A stretch of DNA of 43,945 bases from Bacillota bacterium. Its GTDB lineage: Bacteria > Sysuimicrobiota > Sysuimicrobiia > Sysuimicrobiales > Segetimicrobiaceae. Below are positions 24,028 through 30,924 of this stretch, piece by piece. Where the stretch lies: the NCBI GenBank assembly GCA_021324255.1, contig JAJPJL010000032.1, positions 1 to 43,945 of the forward strand. Reading direction: 5' to 3'. Under the pieces are notes generated by a model. The model was not told the DNA's origin. It ran no database searches and saw only the letters and a program-made list of their open reading frames with translations. Position numbers and translations under genes: made by a program. Position 1 is the first letter of the stretch. Every line of letters starts with the position of its first letter.

Positions 24028-26430
24028 GTGCGACGGATTGCGTTTGCGGCGGTGGGCATGGTCGTCGCGGCCTGCATCGGCCTCGGCCTCGGAGGAGAGC
24101 GCGTGGCCGGACCGGACGGCCCCAATGGCGTGACGGCGAACAACTGGACGCTGACGCCGGCCGGCGTGCAGGTCGCCGTCGGAGACCGGCCGTTCGGCGC
24201 GGCGTTGAGCCCCGACGGACGCTATCTTGCGGTGAGCGACGACGGGGACGGCGTGCAGTCGCTCGCGCTCCTGGACACGTCGGCGAGGCTCGTCGTCCAG
24301 TCGATCCCCTATCACAAGCCGGAAGCGCTGTACGTCGGCGTGGCGTGGGCGCCGGACGGGCGCCGCTTGTATGCCTCGGCCGGCGGCGACAATCTGGTGC
24401 GCACGTACGACTTCGAGGACGGGCGCCTGCGGGAAGGATCGCCGATTCCCCTGGGAGAGCGCGCGGCGCAGATCTACCCGGCCGGCCTAGCGGTATCCGC
24501 CGACGGCCAGCGCCTCTACGTCGCGGAAAATCTGGCCAACCGGGTCGTCGCCGTCGACGCGGCGACGGGGAAACCCGTCGCCGTCGCCGGCACCGGACCC
24601 CTACCGTACGCCGTGGCCGTTGCCGCGCGCCGCGGCAAGATCTACGTCAGTGACTGGGGCGCCAATACCGTGACGGTCCTGCGGGCGGATGGACTCGCGC
24701 CGCTCGGCACCGTAACCGTCGGGCTTCATCCCGCCGCGCTGGCGCTGGACCCATCGGGTGGGCGCCTCTACGTGGCCAACACCGACGGCGACAGCGTGTC
24801 GGTGGTGGACACGGGGACGGATCGCGTGGTGGCGACGGTGTCGCTCGCGCCGTATCCGGGCGCGCCGGAGGGCAGCATCCCGGACGGCCTCGCCGTGAGC
24901 GGCGACGGGCGGACGCTGTACGTCGCGAACGCCGGCAACAACGATGTGGCGGTGGTGGACCTCTCCGGCGCCTCGCCGGCGGTCGCGGGGTTGATCCCGA
25001 CCGCCTGGTACCCGACGACCGTGACCATGTCGCACGACGGACGCGTGCTGTTCATCACGAACGCCAAGGGGCTCGGGGCCGGGCCCAACCCCCACGGCCC
25101 CAACCCCACCCAGGCCGACACGGGCAACGAGCAATATATCGGCAGCATGATCGTGGGCACCGTCTCGATCGTAGATGTCCCGGATGCCCGGGAGCTCGCG
25201 GCGATGTCGGCGCGCGTCGTCCAGAACAACGGCTTCGATGAGGGCGCCGGGAGGCTGATACGCTCCGCCGCCGCGGTACCGGCCCGGGTCGTGCCCCGGC
25301 GGGTCGGCGACCCATCGCTGATCAAGCACGTCGTCTACATCGTCAAGGAGAACCGAACCTACGACCAGGTACTGGGCGACCTGCGGGAAGGGAACGGCGA
25401 CCCGTCGCTCGTCTTGTTCGGGCGGGCCGTCACGCCCAATCATCACACGCTGGCACAGCAGTTCGTCCTGCTCGACAACTTCTACGCGAACGCGGAGGTC
25501 AGCGCCGACGGCCACAACTGGTCGATGGCGGCGATGGCCAACGACTACGTGCAGAAGAATTGGCCGGCCAACTACTCCGGCCGGGGCCGCGCCTACGACT
25601 TCGAGGGCGGACAGCCGGCCGCGTACCCGCGCAGCGGGTTCCTCTGGGACGCGGCGGCGCGGGCCAAGGTGTCGTACCGGATCTACGGCGAGTTCACCGA
25701 GTTCGGCGTGACTCCCTCGCGGGGCACGATGGCCTCGATGGAGCAGCACGTCGACCCCGCCTATCACGGCTGGGACCTCAAGGTGACGGACCAGACCCGG
25801 GTCGACGAGTGGCTGCGCGAGTTCAGGACGTTTGAGCAGTCCGGGGAGATGCCGCAGCTCATGATCCTCCGGCTGCCCCAGGACCACACCGCCGGCACTC
25901 GACCCGGCTATCCCACGCCGCTCGCGATGATGGCGGACAACGATCTCGCGCTCGGCCGTCTCGTCGACGCCGTGAGTCACTCCCGTTTCTGGAAGGACAC
26001 GCTGATCGTCGCGCTGGAAGACGACGCGCAGGACGGCCCGGACCATGTGGACGCGCACCGCACCGTCGCCCTCCTCGCCGGCGCCTACGTCCGGCGCGGG
26101 GCCGTAGACCACACGTTCTACAGCACCGTCTCCGCCTTGCGGACGATCGAGCTCATCCTCGGCATTCCGCCGCTTACGCAGTACGACGCCGCCGCGCAGC
26201 CGCTCCTGAACGCCTTCACGAGCGACGCGCGATTGGACCCGTACACGGCGATCGTGCCGCGCCAGTCCCTGACCGCCCTGAACACGCGGACATCGCCGGG
26301 CGCGGCGGAGTCGGCGCGCCTCGATTTCGGCGAGGCGGACGAGGTGGGCCCCGGGGTGCTGAGCCGGATCCTCTGGCGGACCGTCAAAGGAAACACTCCG
26401 CTCCCGACGAGCCCGAGGGAAATCCGCTAG
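24028..26430 (+). CDS. Beta-propeller plus phosphoesterase (phospholipase C/acid-phosphatase-like) lipoprotein
   Basis: About 800 residues. The signal is RRIAFAAVGMVVAACIG with a lipobox-like VAAC, so it is probably a lipid-anchored outside protein. Residues ~40-400 form a YVTN/NHL-like seven-bladed beta-propeller (repeats such as GRRLYASAGGDNLVRTYDF, GGRLYVANTDGDSVSVVDTG, GRTLYVANAGNNDVAVVDL). Residues ~435-740 match the phosphoesterase family that contains phospholipase C and AcpA: HVVYIVKENRTYDQVLGDL, NHHTLAQQFVLLDNFYANAE, SADGHNW, DDAQDGPDHVDAHRT. These hold the metal- and phosphate-binding residues. The GTG start has AAAGGAG eight bases before it. Phosphate scavenging from outside substrates is a reasonable inference. 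Confidence 0.85.
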   Translation: MRRIAFAAVGMVVAACIGLGLGGERVAGPDGPNGVTANNWTLTPAGVQVAVGDRPFGAALSPDGRYLAVSDDGDGVQSLALLDTSARLVVQSIPYHKPEALYVGVAWAPDGRRLYASAGGDNLVRTYDFEDGRLREGSPIPLGERAAQIYPAGLAVSADGQRLYVAENLANRVVAVDAATGKPVAVAGTGPLPYAVAVAARRGKIYVSDWGANTVTVLRADGLAPLGTVTVGLHPAALALDPSGGRLYVANTDGDSVSVVDTGTDRVVATVSLAPYPGAPEGSIPDGLAVSGDGRTLYVANAGNNDVAVVDLSGASPAVAGLIPTAWYPTTVTMSHDGRVLFITNAKGLGAGPNPHGPNPTQADTGNEQYIGSMIVGTVSIVDVPDARELAAMSARVVQNNGFDEGAGRLIRSAAAVPARVVPRRVGDPSLIKHVVYIVKENRTYDQVLGDLREGNGDPSLVLFGRAVTPNHHTLAQQFVLLDNFYANAEVSADGHNWSMAAMANDYVQKNWPANYSGRGRAYDFEGGQPAAYPRSGFLWDAAARAKVSYRIYGEFTEFGVTPSRGTMASMEQHVDPAYHGWDLKVTDQTRVDEWLREFRTFEQSGEMPQLMILRLPQDHTAGTRPGYPTPLAMMADNDLALGRLVDAVSHSRFWKDTLIVALEDDAQDGPDHVDAHRTVALLAGAYVRRGAVDHTFYSTVSALRTIELILGIPPLTQYDAAAQPLLNAFTSDARLDPYTAIVPRQSLTALNTRTSPGAAESARLDFGEADEVGPGVLSRILWRTVKGNTPLPTSPREIR

Positions 26431-26623
26431 GACCGCAGGCGCCGTGGCGGCCGGGGCGCGCCACGTTCCGCAAGGCGGGCCCGGCGAGCCGCGACGCGAT
26501 CAACGCGGCCGGCACGCCGATCGCGACGGTTGCCGCCGCGGCCAGGCCCACGATCGCGAGCACGGCCTTTGCCACCGCAACCGCCACGAGCGCGATGAGC
26601 TGCACAAATCCCGTGATCATCAT
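26384..26623 (-). CDS. Possible small membrane protein overlapping the 3' end of the phosphoesterase gene
   Basis: A 79-residue frame beginning MMITGFVQLIALVAVAVAKA with one or two long hydrophobic stretches (to about residue 45), then a polar Gly/Ser/Pro tail. A GGTGA ribosome site precedes the ATG. The last 47 bp run antisense to the end of the phosphoesterase gene. No family recognised; the tail could be just the opposite-strand reading. Confidence 0.4.
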   Translation of the reverse strand: MMITGFVQLIALVAVAVAKAVLAIVGLAAAATVAIGVPAALIASRLAGPALRNVARPGRHGACGPSGFPSGSSGAECFL

Positions 26624-26721
26624 GGCGTCACCGCCTATCCCCCGGCGAAGCATGTTTCCCCGGGGCGGGGGAAGCCTAACGTGCCCTTCTACCTTCCCGG
26701 CGCATACGCGTCAGTGCGTCA

Positions 26722-26813
26722 TTAGCCGAACTCCGGCAAGGAGTCGAGCCGGCGCGATCCGCACCTCGGCGACGGGCACCCCGAAAGAGGACTTGCCGAG
26801 CGGAGTTGCCTAA
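26722..26813. repeat. Imperfect inverted repeat at the edge of the low-GC region
   Basis: The 19-bp left arm (26722-26740) is close to the reverse complement of 26792-26813: both contain CTTGCCG..GAGTT and TTAG/CTAA-type ends, with a 3-bp insertion on the right. The ~50-bp centre is GC-rich. It could be a transcript end, a small structured RNA or an element border. Confidence 0.35.
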
Positions 26814-26838
26814 TCCTTAGCGCCGGGCGTCCCTACAT

Positions 26839-27876
26839 GTGACAACTGATGCGCTTCGCTCGGCTCTCGGGGGGCGTTGGCACGGGGTGAATGTGACACG
26901 CCTCGGCCGGATTGCGAAAGCCGCTGTCCCGCCTGCCATGCGCCCCGCGATTCGGCTGGGACTGCAGATCGGCAAGGCGCTGCCCCGAGGGGCGCGTAGG
27001 GTGGTGCTCCGGCGCGAACTCCGGTTTCAGAACCGGGAGCGCATCAGCAACTTCGACTTCACGCTGAGCGATCGCCACAGACCCCCAGGCGTCAGCGCCA
27101 TGGTACGGGTGAAGAACGAAGAAGCAAAGTTATCGTATGTACTCGGCTCGATCGTCGACGTCTTCGATGAGATCCTGGTGGTCGACAATGCGAGCGTGGA
27201 CCGAACGCTGGAGGTCGCGCTCGCGATCAAATCGCAGAGGGATCGGCGAGACAAGATCCGGTTGTACAGTTATCCGTTCCGGGTCGCCCGTGTCGGTCAG
27301 GAGCATCTTGCAACGCCGGAAGATTCAGTGCACAGCCTTACGTACTACTATAATTGGTGCTTGTCGCTGTGCTCGTATCGCTACGTGTGCAAATGGGACG
27401 GCGACATGGTGCTGCGGCGGGGAGCGAAACCAGCGGTCGCGCGCCTGTTTCGCATGGTGCAATGGGATGAAGTGTTGTGGGTCCTCCCCGGCCAGCAGGT
27501 CTATCGAGACCCGGCTCACCGATACTACCTGGCCAAGGGCGAGATCTTCCAGGAACCCGTGCTCTTCCCGAACGGAATCAATCCGCGATTCTACAAAGCC
27601 GATCAATTCGAGGATCTCGTGGCCCGGCCACCGCTGCCCGTGAAGACGTTCGTTGGGCCGGCCTTTTACGAATTGCAGTTCACCGACCAGGACGAATTCG
27701 CGCACTGGACCACCCCGGTATTTCCGCCGGGGAGTAAGAAGCAACGGCAGTGGGATAGTTTTCACATGATCAAGCAAGGAAAGACTGATGAGGGCAGATT
27801 CGACCTCCTTCCCGCCGATTTTCTCGACGCGGAGGTCGACAGCGCGCCGGCAGGACCCGGCATGCGGCAGCCTTAG
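26839..27876 (+). CDS. Family 2 glycosyltransferase
   Basis: A 345-residue GT-A-fold glycosyltransferase. Residues 86-98 give the nucleotide-binding opening SAMVRVKNEEAKL, VVDNASVDRT at 114-123 follows, and the DxD metal motif is Asp187/Asp189 in YVCKWDGDMVL. The first ~80 residues are basic and not part of the catalytic fold. It would transfer a sugar from a nucleotide sugar to a glycan or lipid at the cytoplasmic face. It has no transmembrane helix. Base composition is clearly lower in G+C than the neighbours (29/60 in 27301-27360), which suggests transfer. GTG 26839 is the longest start; GTG codons near 26887 and 26893 are alternatives, and none has a strong ribosome site. Confidence 0.8.
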   Translation: MTTDALRSALGGRWHGVNVTRLGRIAKAAVPPAMRPAIRLGLQIGKALPRGARRVVLRRELRFQNRERISNFDFTLSDRHRPPGVSAMVRVKNEEAKLSYVLGSIVDVFDEILVVDNASVDRTLEVALAIKSQRDRRDKIRLYSYPFRVARVGQEHLATPEDSVHSLTYYYNWCLSLCSYRYVCKWDGDMVLRRGAKPAVARLFRMVQWDEVLWVLPGQQVYRDPAHRYYLAKGEIFQEPVLFPNGINPRFYKADQFEDLVARPPLPVKTFVGPAFYELQFTDQDEFAHWTTPVFPPGSKKQRQWDSFHMIKQGKTDEGRFDLLPADFLDAEVDSAPAGPGMRQP

Positions 27877-28134
27877 GGTGAAGGACCTCGCCCTCGAGCG
27901 CCGCGGGTCGCTCGATCGTGCCAGGAACCTCCTTTCGCCACGCAAACTCGTCCGGGGTCGTCACGACGATGTCCTTGGAGTAACAAGTGCTCCATCCTTC
28001 CCGCGATCCGTTGCCAACGCGGGACAACTAGCTCCCGCGCTGTTCGACTGGGGATCGCCGAGCTGGAACCGTTATGGCAGCATTGCTTGATGAACAACGT
28101 ATCTCAATCTGTTGCCGACGTGACGTAAGTCAAT
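27877..28134. other. Intergenic stretch without recognisable gene
   Basis: 258 bp between the glycosyltransferase and the convergent HNH gene. Short frames on both strands show no family features. I see no clear terminator. Confidence 0.5.
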
Positions 28135-29067
28135 CTAACCGCGGAAGCGACTCTCATTGTGCCATGCTAGGAAGTCACGATTTGGTAGGTATTCGCTTCT
28201 TTCCGGCAGACGAATGGCGCGGCCATGCCACTCTAAGTAGTCCTGGCCGTTATCGAAATCCGCCCGAAGGCGCCGACTGACCAAAAGATTGTATTCCAGC
28301 GTAACCGTAATATAGCCACGGTCAAATAGAGCATGAAAGTCGCTCCTGAGTAACAGACCGTTGTCCACCCTATGTTCTCCTCCGTCCGCAAATGGGCGGA
28401 TGTGTGCAGCCGTGAGCACCGGAAGAACTCTTTCACTCGTCACCGCACACCGGCGACCGTACGCATCGGTCACGATGACTCGGAACGTTCCCTGGCCTAA
28501 TCGAGGACGGACAACAAGTGGATCACCGTAGCGCTGGGGAGCCTCCGCAACATGGTCTCCCACCTTCTCATGATCAGCGCCTCTCACCTTCAAACGATCT
28601 TCGATGTCTCGCCACAGAGTCCGCCCTGGCTCGGTTGTGAGGTCGTATCCTCGACCACGGACGATATTGGAGTGCCAGCCGGGTACGCGTAACCAATCGC
28701 GACGCCGAAGGAAGAAAGGAGCCGCGAGCAAGATACAGCCGATTTCGTAGTCCTCAAGCGGATTCGACCTGGTCCGTCGATAACGCTCGATGCGTTCGCG
28801 CATCTCGACGAGGCTGGACGCCCCATTCTTATTCCCGAATGTATCCCACGCGAGGCCGACCGGAAGTCTTGTCCAGTACGAGAAAAACCCTCCGCCCACT
28901 ATGTAATCATCCGGGCTGTGGAGCTTAAAGAGGAAGGGTTCCCCGACCGCGAGGGCGCGAAAGCCACCGCCCGCACTCGGCTGCCAGAAATTCACCTCGT
29001 CGAGAGACCCGAGGCGTCTGAGCGAGTCGAACCAGTCGGTGTCGGTAACAGCGACGAATGCGTTCAC
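28135..29067 (-). CDS. HNH endonuclease with N-terminal PUA-like region (putative restriction enzyme)
   Basis: A 310-residue protein. The C-terminal part is an HNH_2-type nuclease: RCAVTSERVLPVLTAAHIRP then GEHRVDNGLLLRSDFHALFD, with His222, Asn236 and His245 as the likely metal/catalytic set. The N-terminal ~100 residues (VTDTDWFDSLRRLG, EVNFWQPS, GEPFLFKLHSPDDYIVGGGF, then EMRERIERYR) resemble PUA-superfamily domains such as EVE or SRA that read modified bases. That part is an inference by eye. Such fusions are known as modification-dependent (type IV) restriction enzymes. Composition is about 53-58% G+C in the two lines counted, well below the backbone. GTG 29067 is the start; no strong ribosome site. 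No methyltransferase is nearby, consistent with a type IV enzyme. Confidence 0.75.
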   Translation of the reverse strand: MNAFVAVTDTDWFDSLRRLGSLDEVNFWQPSAGGGFRALAVGEPFLFKLHSPDDYIVGGGFFSYWTRLPVGLAWDTFGNKNGASSLVEMRERIERYRRTRSNPLEDYEIGCILLAAPFFLRRRDWLRVPGWHSNIVRGRGYDLTTEPGRTLWRDIEDRLKVRGADHEKVGDHVAEAPQRYGDPLVVRPRLGQGTFRVIVTDAYGRRCAVTSERVLPVLTAAHIRPFADGGEHRVDNGLLLRSDFHALFDRGYITVTLEYNLLVSRRLRADFDNGQDYLEWHGRAIRLPERSEYLPNRDFLAWHNESRFRG

Positions 29068-29941
29068 GTCATGATCACGTCGGACTCCCGAGTCTATGAC
29101 CGGACGAGGCGACCTCCCAGCCGCCTGACACTGAGCCCCTGTTCTCCTTACCTGCCCTCACCCGTTATCCTTCAGCCCCTTAGTTGCCCTCTTTCGTACC
29201 CATCTGGCCAAGACAGCCTTGCGTGCGGCCTCTGGACGCTCCTCGGGCGTCCGCTTCGATGCTGTGGCCTCACCCTACGCACATCTGATCGAGCGGAGAA
29301 GGAGGCTCGACAGGACGAGACGCTGCACCAGCTTTGTTAGCCGCGAAGGCCGAGCGTGTCACCTCCGGCTGTGGACTCTCGCCCACTCTACACCAGAGGT
29401 GCTGAAACTTAGTGTAAGGTACAGTTTTGGACCGTTGACAACAGACGCAGCGTCTGGACCGCCAATGGGCTGCCGTCGCGTTCACGCGCACCCGGCACGA
29501 CCTGCTCGTCGTGCTCAGCGCAGAGGGGGCGGTGCAGGCAGACCAAGCGCGCCCACGTGGGAACGTGCGCACTGGCCTGCCGAGCCGCCGCACCAGGGCC
29601 AACAGCAACTCCCGCTGCTCGATCGCGACGCCGCGGCTGCGGTGTTGACGCAGACCGAGCGGCTTCTTGCGCGAGATCGTCCCGGTTCGACAACGTTGGG
29701 CTACTCCTCCGAAGAAACGCGCGCCGAGGACGCGTACCGGCGGCGCGGCCTCGAACACGGTGATCCGGGCGGCTACGCCAATGCGCGCTCCTATCAAACA
29801 TTCCCAGTGAACTACGGCATCAGCGAGCAAAGAGAGGAGCGGTGGGTAGCGATGCAAAGTCGAAATGCTTCAAGTGAAACATTTTCTGCTTCACGAGTGG
29901 TGAAAATGCTTCCGGATACGATTGGAGCATTTCTGTGCGCT
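29068..29941. other. Decayed DNA without an intact gene
   Basis: About 0.87 kb with many short frames and no complete recognisable gene. Around 29465-29560 the plus strand reads WAAVAFTRTRHDLLVVLSAE, which faintly resembles the start of CASTOR/DUF2241 ACT proteins and is then lost by frame changes. A TTGACA (29435-29440) followed by a perfect CAGACGC-A-GCGTCTG inverted repeat (29442-29456) may be an old promoter/operator. AAATGCTTC occurs at 29863-29871 and 29904-29912. The stretch fits a genomic-island remnant. Confidence 0.45.
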
Positions 29942-30181
29942 TCATTTCCGGTCGCGCTTCTCGCCCGCCCCCCGGCGGGCAGGTACGATATGAGCCCCTC
30001 GGCCCTTCCCCGCGATTTGAACATCGCCCGCGGCTTCGAGCTGTTTTATGAGCCGGTAGACTTGGATGCGGCTGAATCCCGAGATCCGCCGAATGTCAGC
30101 GTTCGAGAGCCTGCCGCGCTCCCTAAGAAGGGCCAAGATCCGAAGCCGGACATGCTCCTGTGGTCCGAGGGGCGCGCCAAT
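29942..30181 (-). pseudogene. C-terminal winged-helix remnant (AAA_4/AlbA-type ATP-binding regulator)
   Basis: About 80 codons are open, but only the wHTH end of a larger protein is recognisable: VRLRILALLRERGRLSNADI, then SGFSRIQVYRLIKQLEAAG and GKGRGAHIVPA. This looks like the extreme C-terminal domain of AlbA-type divergent AAA or Fic-like regulatory proteins. The rest of the gene is missing: upstream on the minus strand the frame stops at 30184 and the DNA belongs to a recombinase remnant on the other strand. The nearest start is a TTG at 30136 without a ribosome site. Probably a dead fragment. Confidence 0.6.
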
Positions 30182-30473
30182 TCACGCCAGCAACTTCTAT
30201 CGACGGGATCACTTGCCAAGACTCGCGCGGCTCGGTTTGCCACATTTTCGCATTCACGATTTCCGGCACTTCCACGCGACCTACCTGACGGCTGCGGGCG
30301 TGGACCCCAGGACCGCGGCCGATCGTCTCGGGCACACAGATCCCGGACTTTTCACCCGCACCTGTTCCCATGCCGTGGCGACGGCCCAAGAACGGGCCGC
30401 AGCGATTGCCAATGAATTGCCGACGAAAACCGGGCATTCTGGATGGCGAGTAGTAGTTGTTCAGAAAAATTGA
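30150..30473 (+). pseudogene. Truncated tyrosine recombinase (integrase) C-terminal fragment
   Basis: Only the last ~100 residues of a phage-type integrase remain: GAPIHASNFYRRDHLPRLAR, IHDFRHFHATYLTAAGVDPR (the H-x-x-R block) and DRLGHTDPGLFTRTCSHAV. The catalytic Tyr expected before SHAV is Cys (TGT, one transition from TAT), and the first catalytic Arg is absent because the N-terminal half is gone. It is therefore inactive. The fragment ends 7 bp from the 3' end of tRNA-Thr, the usual place for an integrase of a tRNA-targeting element. The open frame begins further left (30066), but no family similarity is seen there. Confidence 0.8.
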
Positions 30474-30479
30474 TAAATA

Positions 30480-30554
30480 TGGAGCCGGCGAGCGGATTTG
30501 AACCGCTGACCTGCGCATTACGAGTGCGCTGCTCTGCCGCTGAGCTACGCCGGC
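30480..30554 (-). tRNA. tRNA-Thr, anticodon CGT
   Basis: The minus strand shows a full cloverleaf: acceptor GCCGGCG pairs with CGCCGGC, D arm GCTC/GAGC, anticodon loop CTCGTAA (anticodon CGT, reads ACG threonine codons), T arm AGCGG-TTCAAAT-CCGCT, discriminator T and an encoded CCA (30482-30480). No variable-arm expansion. The 3' end abuts the integrase fragment and is the probable attB site. Confidence 0.97.
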
Positions 30555-30738
30555 CCGCCTCGCATCGCAAGTATACACAAGGCCAATAGCGGCGACAACC
30601 GAGCCGCACGAACCGTGAAAGCATCGAAGGGTTAACCGCGGCGCGCCGTCAGGGGCGGCCCCCGCCCACCGCTGAACGGACGCTGCCGGCGGTCGCGATC
30701 TTCGCCGCGAAGCGGCGTCCCGGCGGACTGTTGCGTCG

Positions 30739-30894
30739 CTACCGGCGCCAGGTCTGCACGATGAGCAGCACCCCGGCGACCAGCGCCAACAGCGGCGCCA
30801 ACTGGGCGAGCCCGAAGAAGTATCCGAACCGGTCGAGACCGACGATGACCAGGTAGATCCCGAGCACGAAGAGTCCCCAATCGGTCACGCGCAT
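30739..30894 (-). CDS. Small membrane protein (51 residues)
   Basis: A short frame: MRVTDWGLFVLGIYLVIVGL, then FGYFFGLAQLAPLLALVAGV, ending QTWRR. Two hydrophobic helices separated by a short Asp-Arg turn give a helical hairpin with basic ends. It begins 30 bp after the gamma-glutamyltransferase stop in the same direction, so co-transcription is likely. Only a G-rich stretch precedes the ATG. No family recognised; codon use matches the backbone. Confidence 0.6.
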   Translation of the reverse strand: MRVTDWGLFVLGIYLVIVGLDRFGYFFGLAQLAPLLALVAGVLLIVQTWRR

Positions 30895-30924
30895 CGCGGC
30901 GTCCCCCCCAGTCCGTCCGGGCGT

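Noticed and set aside
26746-26754. GAGCCGGCG shared with the 3' end of tRNA-Thr as a possible left attachment site
   Set aside because: Only 9 bp, made of G and C except one base, and expected by chance in this DNA; the match does not extend into the T-arm sequence.
29219-30415. A 398-codon open frame on the plus strand across the decayed region
   Set aside because: Composition changes along it, no domain is recognisable, and real similarity in this stretch lies in other frames (integrase fragment on plus, winged helix on minus).
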